DNA from: Chloroflexota bacterium
Lineage (GTDB): Bacteria; Chloroflexota; Anaerolineae; Aggregatilineales; UBA2796
Assembly: GCA_003695215.1 (NCBI GenBank)
Contig: RFIM01000002.1
Span: 1-11,654 of the forward strand
Direction of reading: 5' to 3'
Length of the DNA stretch: 11,654 nucleotides
The notes under the pieces are model-generated. The model searched no databases. It was not told where the DNA came from and saw only the letters and a program-made list of their open reading frames with translations. Below, one piece after another: positions 1 through 7,849 of the stretch (its first letter is position 1; every line of letters starts with the position of its first letter). Both the position numbers and the translations under genes were made by a program.

Positions 1-1290
1 CGCTACCCAGCTGCTGCGATACGCGCCAAATAGACGCCGATGCACAGCAGGCTGTTGCGTGAATAAATACGTGAAATTAAGCGCGATCCAAGCTAATGCT
101 GCACCTTCGATGCCTAGCAGCACGATCAGCGCGTACATGAGCAGCACATATGGCGCCGTCAGCCACAGATTCACGCGCACGATCACGTCCGCATTGGCAG
201 TGGCAGTTGCAGCAGTGTAATCGGCTGATGAGATCGTATTCAGCAGCGATCCGAGCGCCAAAAGCGCCATGGCGCGGTAAGCGCCATCAGCAGCTTCAGG
301 CGTCGTCCACAGCAGCAAGAGCTCACGCCCAAAGGCGATGCAAGCGAAGACAAGCGGCGCAATCACGTAGAGCATCACCTGCAACAAGCGCCGCATGTGC
401 CGTCTGAAGGCTTCCTGATCGCCACTGCCGTGATCGCGAGCTAGGGCAGGCAGCAGGGCTGTGTTCAAAAAGCCTTGCAGGGTACCGATGCCTTGAATGA
501 TGATGAAAGCTGTGTTGTAGAAGCCGAGCTGAGTCAACGGCAGCAAGCGACTGATCAGCAGCCGATCCACTTGGATCAGGATTAGCGAGAGGATGACCGT
601 GCCATACACGCTGCCCATCTGAGCCATCAACGGGCGCAAGGCCGACCATGCCAAGCGCGGCCTGCTGAGCAGCGGTTTCCAAGCGCGGCGCACTGCCCAG
701 CCATAGAGCACAGCACCACAGACCGACGTCAGCGCGTTCCAGAGCATGAAGCCGAGCAAACTGCCCGTCATCAGCAGCAAGAGCGCGCCGCCGCCTTGAT
801 ACAGCCCGATGTACAGCACCTTGACGGCGTTCAGCAAATCCAGGCGCTGTGCGCCGCTCATGAGCGCCACGTACAGATACATCAGGTGATTGAAGGCAAT
901 GGCGACTGCCCATAGGCGCAGCGCTACGATTGCCTCAGCAGGCTCAATCCGCTCAAGGCGCAGCCAATGAAAGGCCAATGGCTCAGCTGCCAGGAAAATC
1001 AGCGCGCCAATGGCGAGTGCACACAGCCAGTAGATCGCCGCGGCGCTGCGCACGAAGGCTATAGCTCGCTCGCGCTCAGCAGCAATGCTGCGAATCAACG
1101 TGGTGGATAAGCCGAAATCGAAGAGCGTGTTCATCAGCATCAGGCTCTGGCCAAAGCTGACCAGACCGTAGGCTTCCGCGCCGAGAGTCTGCAGCTGCAC
1201 GCGCACTAACAGCAGATTCAGCCCAATCGACCAGAGACCGCCTAGCACGTTGTAAAGCACATTGCGTTTGACGCTCGGCGCTACGCTCAC
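1..1290 (-). CDS. Wzx-like polysaccharide flippase (MATE/MVF superfamily), 3' end cut by window edge
   Basis: This is an integral membrane protein that probably flips lipid-linked glycans across the cytoplasmic membrane. The minus frame is open from a GTG at 1290 through base 1 without a stop, giving 430 visible residues; the family usually has 420-500, so little is missing. The protein is a chain of hydrophobic helices. The N-terminal part has the family pattern AYGLVSFGQ near residues 40-47. A second family-like stretch, VDRLLISRLLP followed by LGFYN, lies at about 241-259. The GTG start is supported by a strong GAGGAGAG Shine-Dalgarno directly upstream. It is divergent from two GT4 glycosyltransferases, which fits a polysaccharide export locus. 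The lipid-linked substrate cannot be told from sequence. A MurJ role is less likely given this context, but is not excluded. Confidence 0.85.
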   Translation of the reverse strand, partial: MSVAPSVKRNVLYNVLGGLWSIGLNLLLVRVQLQTLGAEAYGLVSFGQSLMLMNTLFDFGLSTTLIRSIAAERERAIAFVRSAAAIYWLCALAIGALIFLAAEPLAFHWLRLERIEPAEAIVALRLWAVAIAFNHLMYLYVALMSGAQRLDLLNAVKVLYIGLYQGGGALLLLMTGSLLGFMLWNALTSVCGAVLYGWAVRRAWKPLLSRPRLAWSALRPLMAQMGSVYGTVILSLILIQVDRLLISRLLPLTQLGFYNTAFIIIQGIGTLQGFLNTALLPALARDHGSGDQEAFRRHMRRLLQVMLYVIAPLVFACIAFGRELLLLWTTPEAADGAYRAMALLALGSLLNTISSADYTAATATANADVIVRVNLWLTAPYVLLMYALIVLLGIEGAALAWIALNFTYLFTQQPAVHRRLFGAYRSSWVA

Positions 1291-1301
1291 GCTCTCTCCT
1301 C
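1291..1301 (-). promoter_or_regulatory. Strong ribosome binding site of the flippase
   Basis: The minus strand reads GAGGAGAGAGC immediately before the GTG at 1290. It is the strongest purine-rich Shine-Dalgarno in this area and decides the GTG start for a frame that has no better upstream start. Confidence 0.7.
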
Positions 1302-1303
1302 GC

Positions 1304-1333
1304 TTGCCGACTCGTGCTGTCGCTTGTTATTAT
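1304..1333 (+). promoter_or_regulatory. Candidate promoter of the glycosyltransferase pair (extended -10)
   Basis: TATTAT at 1328-1333 is preceded by TG at 1325-1326, which gives an extended -10. A partial -35, TTGCCG, lies at 1304-1309 with an 18-base spacer. The predicted start of transcription is near 1340, about 24 bases before the ATG at 1364. This excludes the longer in-frame start at 1262, which would lie upstream of the promoter. Confidence 0.45.
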
Positions 1334-1334
1334 A
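1329..1334 (-). promoter_or_regulatory. Candidate -10 box for the flippase
   Basis: The minus strand carries a perfect TATAAT, 38 bases upstream of the GTG start. It would place transcription start near 1322 and leave a leader of about 30 bases with the strong ribosome binding site. No good -35 is visible at 17 bases. It overlaps the plus-strand -10 box of the glycosyltransferase pair. Confidence 0.4.
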
Positions 1335-1363
1335 GCCGGGATTTGTGCAACGGCAGGCGGTCA

Positions 1364-2467
1364 ATGCGGATCGGCATCAACATCTTGTACCTGCGGCCTA
1401 GCTGTGTGGACGGCGCCTATGTCTATGCACGTCGCCTGCTCGACTCTCTAGCGCTGCTCGACTCCGAGAATGCCTACTATGTCTACTTGAATCGCGAAGC
1501 GGCCGACTTCGCCATGCCATCGCCGAACTTCCAGCCTGTGATCTGGAACTTCCTGGCAAGGCAGCGCTTCCTGCGCTACTTCCACGAGCAAGTCCTGCTG
1601 CCATTGCACGCCTTGCGCCACAGGCTGGATGTCGTGCATTCGCTGCACCTGACGCATCCATTCTTTTTGCCCTGCCGCAGCGTGATGACGCTGCACGACA
1701 CACGCTTCATGGTGCCAGGCCTTGGCGGCGATATCTACGGCTTTCGCAAACAAGTCATTCGCTTTTTCGCAGGCAATGGCGCACGGCGCGCCACGCGTGT
1801 GATCACTGACTCCGAGTTCGCCAAGCGTGAGATGATGGCACATTTCGGCTTGCGCGCCGATAAGATAGACGTGATCCACCTGAGCATCAGCCCAAGCGCC
1901 CTGCCCGCCTCGCAGACAGACGCGGCGATCCGCGCGCACTACGGCGTGCGTCAACCGTACATCGCAGCCATCAGCGGCAGCTACGTTCATAAGAACATCC
2001 CGCGCTTGCTGGAAGCCTTCGCCACGATCCAAGCTGAGTTTCCGCACGAGCTAGTGCTGATCGGCAAACTGCCGAACAATGTCACGCCTGAGATGCTCAC
2101 TCAGCGCGTGCGCACTACAGGCTATGTGCCTGATGCGCATTTGCCTATCCTGATGCGTGGCGCCGATGTTTTCGTCGTCGCCTCGCTCTACGAAGGCTTC
2201 GGCCTGCCTGCCCTTGAAGCGCAAGCCGCGGATGTGGCGCTCGTCTGCTCGCAGGCAGCCTCCTTGCCTGAGGTAGCAGGCGATGGCGCCTACTACTTCG
2301 ATCCATACGATGTGCAGAGTTTGGCACAAGCCTTGCGCGTTTGCCTGCGCGATTCGACGCTGCGCCAATCGCTGCGCGCCAAAGGCCACGCCAACTTGCA
2401 GCGCTTCTCCTGGCAACGGACAGCCTACCAAACGCTAGAAGTCTATCGGAAAGTGGCACAGCGCTGA
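1364..2467 (+). CDS. GT4-family glycosyltransferase, first of a tandem pair
   Basis: This GT-B fold retaining glycosyltransferase (367 aa) would transfer a sugar from an activated nucleotide sugar onto a glycan acceptor at the cytoplasmic face of the membrane. The N-terminal acceptor half starts MRIGINILYL and contains LHDTRF near residues 110-115. The C-terminal donor half has HKNIPRLLEAF at 209-219 and the GT4 EX7E motif, E277 to E285, in YEGFGLPALE. The ATG at 1364 is preferred over a TTG at 1262: homology to the next gene begins exactly at MRIG, AGGCGG precedes the ATG, and a promoter lies between the two starts. It has no signal peptide or membrane helix. The stop overlaps the start of the second copy by one base, so the two are translationally coupled. 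Sugar and acceptor are unknown. Confidence 0.9.
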   Translation: MRIGINILYLRPSCVDGAYVYARRLLDSLALLDSENAYYVYLNREAADFAMPSPNFQPVIWNFLARQRFLRYFHEQVLLPLHALRHRLDVVHSLHLTHPFFLPCRSVMTLHDTRFMVPGLGGDIYGFRKQVIRFFAGNGARRATRVITDSEFAKREMMAHFGLRADKIDVIHLSISPSALPASQTDAAIRAHYGVRQPYIAAISGSYVHKNIPRLLEAFATIQAEFPHELVLIGKLPNNVTPEMLTQRVRTTGYVPDAHLPILMRGADVFVVASLYEGFGLPALEAQAADVALVCSQAASLPEVAGDGAYYFDPYDVQSLAQALRVCLRDSTLRQSLRAKGHANLQRFSWQRTAYQTLEVYRKVAQR

Positions 2468-3570
2468 TGCGAATCGGCTGGAATGCGCTCTACTTGCGCA
2501 AAGGCATCATCAATGGCACCTCTATTTATGCCGAGCAGCTGCTCAAAGCGATCTTGGCAGTTGATTCCGATAATATCTATTATCTGTACCTCAATCGCGA
2601 GCAAGCCGATTTCCCTGTGCCAGAAGCACCAAATCTGCAGCGAATCCTCTGCCCAATCTCGCCCAGAACCCGTGTGCTGCGCTACGCTTATGAGCAGGCG
2701 ATCCTGCCATTTTTGGCGCGCCGTCACCGCCTGGACGTCCTGCACTCGCTCAACACTATCGCGCCGCTAGCCTTGCCATGCCCAAGCGTAGTCACCTTGC
2801 ACGATACGCGCTTCGTAGTGCTGAGCGAGGATATGTCGGCCTTGCGGCGCCGTGTGGTGATCTTCTTCACAGCCAGCGGCAGCCGCGCGGCACAGCGCAT
2901 CATCGCCGTCTCTGAGTTCGCCAAGCGCGAGATGATCGCGCACTTGGGCCTGCCCGCAGAGAAAATCGACGTGGTGCATTCAGGCGCAGGCAACACAGCG
3001 CCGATCCTGTTTGGCGAGGCAGCCGCGGCCATCCGTGCGCACTACGGCCTGCGTCAGCCGTACATCGCAGCCATTGGCGGCGGCTATCCACACAAGAACA
3101 TACCACGCCTGCTCGCCGCTTTTGCGCGCATCCAAGCTGACTTCCCGCATGACTTGGTGCTGATCGGCAAAGTGCCACCTAACGTCACGCCTGAGCTGCT
3201 CACCGAGCGCGTGCGCACCACAGGCTACGTGCCTAACGCGCATCTGCCGACCTTGCTCAATGGCGCCGACTTATTCGTCCTGCCCTCGCTCTACGAAGGC
3301 TTTGGTTTGCCCGCGCTTGAAGCGCAGGCCGCAGACGTGCCACTGCTGTGTTCTCGCGCGGCTTCCTTGCCAGAGATCGTCGGCGAAGGCGCATATCTCT
3401 TCGATCCGTACGATGTCGAGCAGATGGCAGAAGCGATGCGTTCTCTCCTGCGCGACTCGGCGCTGCGCCAGGCTTTGCGCGCCAAAGGCCGCGCCAATTT
3501 GCAGCGCTTCTCCTGGCAGGAGGCAGCGCGCCAGACTTTGGCGGTCTATCGGCGCGCGGCACAAGGCTAG
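2467..3570 (+). CDS. GT4-family glycosyltransferase, second of a tandem pair
   Basis: A paralogue of the preceding gene with exactly the same length, 367 aa. The ATG at 2467 shares its A with the TGA stop of the first copy (TGATG), a classic termination-reinitiation junction; no strong separate Shine-Dalgarno is visible. The EX7E motif is at E277-E285, as in copy one, and HKNIPRLLAAF is at 209-219. Counting by hand, residues 191-367 are identical at about 134 of 177 positions between the copies. The N-terminal acceptor halves are clearly less alike and need small compensating gaps. The simplest reading is a duplication in which donor-sugar binding was kept and acceptor recognition changed. 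Its TAG stop lies in a CTAG shared with the convergent metal permease gene. Confidence 0.9.
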   Translation: MRIGWNALYLRKGIINGTSIYAEQLLKAILAVDSDNIYYLYLNREQADFPVPEAPNLQRILCPISPRTRVLRYAYEQAILPFLARRHRLDVLHSLNTIAPLALPCPSVVTLHDTRFVVLSEDMSALRRRVVIFFTASGSRAAQRIIAVSEFAKREMIAHLGLPAEKIDVVHSGAGNTAPILFGEAAAAIRAHYGLRQPYIAAIGGGYPHKNIPRLLAAFARIQADFPHDLVLIGKVPPNVTPELLTERVRTTGYVPNAHLPTLLNGADLFVLPSLYEGFGLPALEAQAADVPLLCSRAASLPEIVGEGAYLFDPYDVEQMAEAMRSLLRDSALRQALRAKGRANLQRFSWQEAARQTLAVYRRAAQG

Positions 3571-4970
3571 TGCAGCGCTAGCTCGCTGCGGAAGGCGCGC
3601 ACTAGCGCAACGCCATGCTCAGTCAGACGCACCTGGCCTGCTCGAATGTCCACCAAGCGTTTGGCGTGCAGCCGCGCCAAACAACGCGCCGTCTTGTCCG
3701 AAGTCCAGCTGAGATGCTCATGCAGCGTGCTTTGCGCGCTCTCCGAGTCGGCTTGGGCAGTGTGCTGATGGTTGTACAAGTGCCCAAGTAAGAGTTGCTC
3801 CGCGAATAAGCGCCGCTGCTGCCAACGCCGAAACAGCGCCAAGAGCAAGCCGTGACGCGGCGAAAAGAGCCAGATCAGCACGAAGAAGAAGAACAGGACG
3901 CTGACCATTGCTGCTGAGATCGAGAGATCTAGGCTTTGCGCTGTCTCATAGCCGATCAAGCTAGCCGCAAGGCTGAGCGCAGGCGCGATCATCAGCATCT
4001 GCCACAACCGATCTGTGAGCAAGTAGGCCGCAGCTGCAGGCATCACGAAGAATGCCACGACCAAGATCGCGCCGACGGCATCAAAAGCAGCCACAGCCGT
4101 CAGACTGACCAAGATCAGCAAAGCGTAGCTGAGCAGCGCAGGCTTGAAGCCGAATACTGTAGCTAGCGTCGCGTCGAAGCTGGTCAACTTCAGCTCTTTG
4201 TAGAAGAGCAGCACAAATAGCAGGTTGAGCAAGGCGATTATGGTTAGCGGCATCAAGGCGCGTGGCACGAAGACTAGCTCAGGCGGTTGCGCGATCAAGC
4301 GGCGTTGCCAAGCCTCGGCCGCGCTGAAGGTGCCGCAATTGGCGCAGTATGTCTCAAACACGGCGCCTGGGCTGCGCGGCGAGATGCCTTCAGCGGCGCA
4401 GTTCAGGCACCTGCGCGCCATCTTCGCGCGCGGGTCTTCAGCTGTGATAGTAACAGACTCACAGTTAGCGAAACAGTGGCTGTTGGCGTTCGCCCATGCC
4501 ATGCCGATCTCGCCGAGCATGACTGAGTCGGTATCCAGATGCACGTTCGGGATGTAGCGCGTCACCAAGATCACAGCCAGGGCGAACAGAAACGGAAAAA
4601 CCAAGCCTAGCGCCGCATCGCTCTTGACCAAGTTTGAGCGCTCGATCAGCTCGGTCAGCACCACTGTGCCGACGCCGGCAGCAGCAGCGCCGATCAGCAA
4701 CAGCGGCGCGCTCAGATTGGGCGCCTGGCCGAGCGCCAACATCGCCAAAAAGGCCACCACAATGCCGAATAAGGCTGAATGGCTGATCGCGTCAGCCGTC
4801 ATCGCCATCTTGCGCAGCACTAAAAAGACGCCACATAACGCTGTCGAGATCGCCACTAGTGCGCCGACTAACAAGGCCACGTTGCGCGGATCGCCTAAAA
4901 AGGCGTTCAACCGCTCCGCTGTGGTGAATCTGAGCAGCAGTTCAATCAGCAGGCGCTCAAAGGCTTGCAT
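3567..4970 (-). CDS. Metal ABC transporter permease (TroD/MntD/ZnuB type) with Cys-rich insert and C-terminal DtxR-like winged helix
   Basis: A membrane subunit (467 aa) of an ABC-3 family Zn/Mn/Fe importer. The core has D60 and H64 in the DAISH segment, equivalent to the metal-gating pair of PsaC-like permeases, and the ATPase-contacting segment KELKLTSFDATLA at 258-270. Between two helices, residues about 160-230 form an insert with C166-x3-C170, C188-x2-C191 and C209-x2-C212. Charge distribution puts this loop outside the membrane. After the last helix, residues about 385-467 form a soluble winged helix ending in a recognition-helix and wing pattern (ARLHAKRLVDIRAGQVRLTEHG) like the N-terminal domain of DtxR/MntR. 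ABC-3 permeases normally have about 270-300 residues, so both additions stand out. The start is the ATG at 4970, preceded by GAGGTG five bases upstream; a GTG at 5012 would overlap the upstream gene by 40 bases. Confidence 0.9.
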   Translation of the reverse strand: MQAFERLLIELLLRFTTAERLNAFLGDPRNVALLVGALVAISTALCGVFLVLRKMAMTADAISHSALFGIVVAFLAMLALGQAPNLSAPLLLIGAAAAGVGTVVLTELIERSNLVKSDAALGLVFPFLFALAVILVTRYIPNVHLDTDSVMLGEIGMAWANANSHCFANCESVTITAEDPRAKMARRCLNCAAEGISPRSPGAVFETYCANCGTFSAAEAWQRRLIAQPPELVFVPRALMPLTIIALLNLLFVLLFYKELKLTSFDATLATVFGFKPALLSYALLILVSLTAVAAFDAVGAILVVAFFVMPAAAAYLLTDRLWQMLMIAPALSLAASLIGYETAQSLDLSISAAMVSVLFFFFVLIWLFSPRHGLLLALFRRWQQRRLFAEQLLLGHLYNHQHTAQADSESAQSTLHEHLSWTSDKTARCLARLHAKRLVDIRAGQVRLTEHGVALVRAFRSELALH

Positions 4971-4972
4971 GC

Positions 4973-5915
4973 TCACACCTCGCGGCGCAGCTGACGCCGC
5001 CAAAGTTGCCACAGCACGCCGCGCTCAGGCGCCAAAGCGAGCGCTAGCATTACAAGGCTGAAGGCGACTGCGATCATCAGTGGGCCAGTTGGCAAACCGC
5101 CTTCCAGCGCGCTCAGCACAGCGCCGCTACCGCCGCTGAAGGCGCCGAAAAGCATCGCCAAGACGATCATCTGCTCCAGACGGCGCGTCCATTGCCGCGC
5201 CGCGACTGCAGGCGCGATCAGCAAGCCGACCATCAAGATCACGCCCGCCAGCTGCAAGCCTAGCACGATCACGGTCACTTTCAGCGCTGAGAGCAGCGCT
5301 GACAGGCGCGCCGTCGGCAAGCCGTTGGCGCGCGCAAAGTCAGGATCGAAGCTCAGCAGCTTGAGTTCCTTCCAAAAGGCAAGCAGCGCTGTGCCAACAA
5401 CCGCGCAAGCTGCGCCAAGCATCAGCACGTCGCGCTCGACCATCGCAGCTGCCTGCCCGAAAATGAAGCGCTCTAGGCCTGCCTGGCTAGCGCCTGCACG
5501 CCCTTGAATATATGAGAGCAGCGCCACGCCAATGGCAAAAAATGCTGTCAGCACGATGCCCATTGCCGCGTCCTGCTTCAGGCGCGTCGTGCTGACGAGC
5601 CAGTTGACCAGCAGGACGCCCAAACCGCCCGTCATAGCTGCGCCTAGCAGCAACGCTGATGGCTCGCGCCCGAAGAGCAAAAAGGCGATCACCACGCCTG
5701 GCAACGCCGCATGAGAGAGCGTATCGCCGATCAGGCTCTGCCTGCGCAGCACGGCAAAGGTGCCGACCATGCCGCACAAGATGCCCAGCAACGTGCCACC
5801 TAGCGCCACATTAGTCAGCGTGTAGTCGTATGAGACGCCCAGCGCCATGCTCAGCGGCACGCCCAGCGCCATACCTAGCCCAGCTGCGCTGATGAAGCGC
5901 CAAACGCGTCGATCC

Positions 5916-5926
<11 letters not shown>
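4973..5926 (-). CDS. Metal ABC transporter permease (TroC/MntC/ZnuB type)
   Basis: The first membrane subunit (317 aa) of the metal importer, expected to pair with the downstream permease as a heterodimer. It has the ABC-3 hallmarks: LRRQSLIGDTLSHAALPG with D68 and H72 as probable metal-contacting residues, and the ATPase-contacting segment KELKLLSFDPDFA at 186-198. A helix with VGLLIAPAVAAR follows. Membrane helices fill nearly the whole chain, and the C terminus is short and basic without a regulator domain, unlike the next permease. The ATG at 5926 is preferred over an ATG 60 bases upstream: it overlaps the ATPase gene by only 11 bases and has AAGGGA in front. It ends two bases before the ATG of the next gene. 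Zn, Mn and Fe cannot be told apart from this subunit. Confidence 0.9.
4976..4981 (-). promoter_or_regulatory. Ribosome binding site that fixes the last permease start
   Basis: GAGGTG on the minus strand sits over the final sense codons of the upstream permease, five bases before the ATG at 4970. It decides against the in-frame GTG at 5012 and makes translational coupling likely. Confidence 0.65.
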
Positions 5927-6692
<766 letters not shown>

Positions 6693-6722
6693 GGCATCAC
6701 ATCCTTTCAGGAACGCAAAAAT

Positions 6723-7715
6723 TTAGCGCGCTTGGAAATCTTCAGGCAAGCTGAGCGCCAAGCGCGCAGGCAATGGCGGCACCTTGTAGCCAAAAGATTG
6801 CAAGATAGTGATGACGTTGTGGACGATCATCTCAAGGTAGGTGCCACCGAACTTGTCAGGATCGCCCATTGCATCTGAGTACAGCGCGCGCACGCCTAGC
6901 CGCACCTCAACGCCGCGCGCGCGCGCCGCTGCAATGACCGCCTCCACTGTAGCGCGCGGCACGCTGCTCTCGATGAAGATCACCTCAATGCCTTCGGCTG
7001 CCAACAGCTCTGCAACAGCTTGGATGTCGCTCACGCTCGCCTCAGCCACTGTGCTGATGCCCTGAATGCCGCGTACGCGCCATCCGAAAGCATCGCCGAA
7101 GTATCGGAAGGCATCGTGCGAGGTGATCAGAACGCGCTTTGCTTCAGGGATCGCAGAATCGGTCAGGGCTGAGTGCGCCCAGCCGTAAAGCGCTTCCAGC
7201 TGCGCGCTATAAGCCGCTGCGTTGGCGCGGTAAAAAGCAGCGTTCGGCGCGTCCAGCTCGGCCAGCAGCTCAGCCAAACCTTCAGCTGCCAGCATCCAAT
7301 TGCGCGGATCGAACCAGAAGTGTGGATCAAGCACGCCGTGGGCTTCCTCAAGCAGGAAGCCTGCCTGCAGAACAGGCTCGCTCAGCGCATATGTGCGCAC
7401 CATGCGCTGGCCGAGCGCCTCAAAGACCTTCTCAAACTGCCCTTCAAGGTTCAAGCCGCTGTAAATCACGGCTTGTGCCGCGTTCATCGCCGCGATATCC
7501 GACGCAGTTGGCTTGTACTGATGCGGATCGACGCCACCGCTCATCAGCGCCGTCAGCGCCACGCGCTCACCGCCGATCGCACGCACTAAATCGGCCGCCT
7601 GTGTGGTCGTGGCTACCACGCGCAAGCGCTCTTCAGCGCGTACGCCTAGCAACGGCATCAAAAACAAGGCACTCACAACCAGGCATCGGCTGAGCCCGCG
7701 CATTTTCCGATACAT
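6723..7715 (-). CDS. Metal-binding substrate-binding protein of the ABC importer (TroA/ZnuA family)
   Basis: An exported cluster A-I (SBP_bac_9) metal-binding protein (330 aa) that captures a divalent cation and hands it to the permeases. The N terminus is a Sec-type signal peptide: basic start, hydrophobic residues about 11-24, and probable cleavage after VRA near residue 27. There is no lipobox cysteine after the hydrophobic core. Four ligands can be placed by comparison with TroA: H65 (DPHQY), H132 (DPHFW), H200 (TSHDAF) and D281 (YSDAMGD). A 3-His/1-Asp site is the TroA arrangement; the long His-rich loop of ZnuA is absent, and PsaA-type Mn proteins have Glu at the third position. The choice among Zn, Mn and Fe stays open. 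The start could also be ATG 7703; neither has a convincing Shine-Dalgarno. It is first in the operon. Confidence 0.92.
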   Translation of the reverse strand: MYRKMRGLSRCLVVSALFLMPLLGVRAEERLRVVATTTQAADLVRAIGGERVALTALMSGGVDPHQYKPTASDIAAMNAAQAVIYSGLNLEGQFEKVFEALGQRMVRTYALSEPVLQAGFLLEEAHGVLDPHFWFDPRNWMLAAEGLAELLAELDAPNAAFYRANAAAYSAQLEALYGWAHSALTDSAIPEAKRVLITSHDAFRYFGDAFGWRVRGIQGISTVAEASVSDIQAVAELLAAEGIEVIFIESSVPRATVEAVIAAARARGVEVRLGVRALYSDAMGDPDKFGGTYLEMIVHNVITILQSFGYKVPPLPARLALSLPEDFQAR

Positions 7716-7720
7716 CCCGC

Positions 7721-7740
7721 AATTTAGGCTGAACTAAATT
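7721..7740 (-). promoter_or_regulatory. Candidate DtxR/MntR-like operator of the metal importer operon
   Basis: The 20 bases form an inverted repeat with perfect 7-base arms, AATTTAG and CTAAATT, around six bases. Read on the minus strand, the core TTAGTTCAGCCTAAA follows the DtxR/IdeR consensus (TTAGGTTAGSCTAACCTAA) at most positions; I count 13 of 17 by hand. It lies just after the predicted transcription start and ends five bases before the first possible ATG, where a bound repressor would block transcription. A Zur or Fur site is a weaker alternative. Confidence 0.5.
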
Positions 7741-7750
7741 CCAGTTAGAG

Positions 7751-7777
7751 CTTATACACACTTTGGAGTTCTGTCAA
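7751..7777 (-). promoter_or_regulatory. Candidate promoter of the metal importer operon
   Basis: On the minus strand a perfect -35, TTGACA (7777-7772), is followed after 15 bases by TATAAG (7756-7751). A 17-base spacing would instead use TAAGCT. The start of transcription would fall near 7742-7744, directly before the inverted repeat. No other promoter-like site is apparent inside the operon. Confidence 0.5.
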
Positions 7778-7786
7778 GGCATAAAT

Positions 7787-7815
7787 TCGGCACTGAGCCC
7801 GAACTCGGCTATGAT
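7787..7815 (+). promoter_or_regulatory. Weak candidate promoter of pgl
   Basis: TATGAT at 7810-7815 (5 of 6 to consensus) is preceded by TCGGCA at 7787-7792 (4 of 6) with a 17-base spacer. Transcription would start near 7822, giving a leader of about 28 bases before the ATG at 7850. The 134-base gap between the importer operon and pgl holds this site, the importer promoter and the operator. Confidence 0.3.
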
Positions 7816-7849
7816 CGCGCTAGTGCAATGCGTAGGACGGAAGATACTC

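Noticed and set aside
323..913. Open minus-strand frame of 196 codons
   Set aside because: It lies inside the flippase gene in another frame, is rich in Arg, Ser and His, and has no membrane or domain pattern. The flippase frame is open across the whole region.
1262..1363. N-terminal extension of the first glycosyltransferase from a TTG
   Set aside because: The extra 34 residues have no homology to the second copy, overlap the flippase start and lie before the likely promoter.
1448..2047. Long minus-strand open frame of 199 codons opposite the first glycosyltransferase
   Set aside because: It is the antisense of a clear GT4 gene in a GC-rich genome, with no recognisable motif; similar antisense frames appear opposite the second copy.
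3260..3712. Plus-strand open frame crossing the end of the second glycosyltransferase
   Set aside because: It is out of frame with the GT4 domain, runs into the antisense of the permease and has low-complexity Arg/Ala/Cys-rich sequence.
4971..5012. Upstream GTG start for the last permease
   Set aside because: It would overlap the previous permease by 40 bases, whereas ATG 4970 has a well-placed GAGGTG and a two-base gap.
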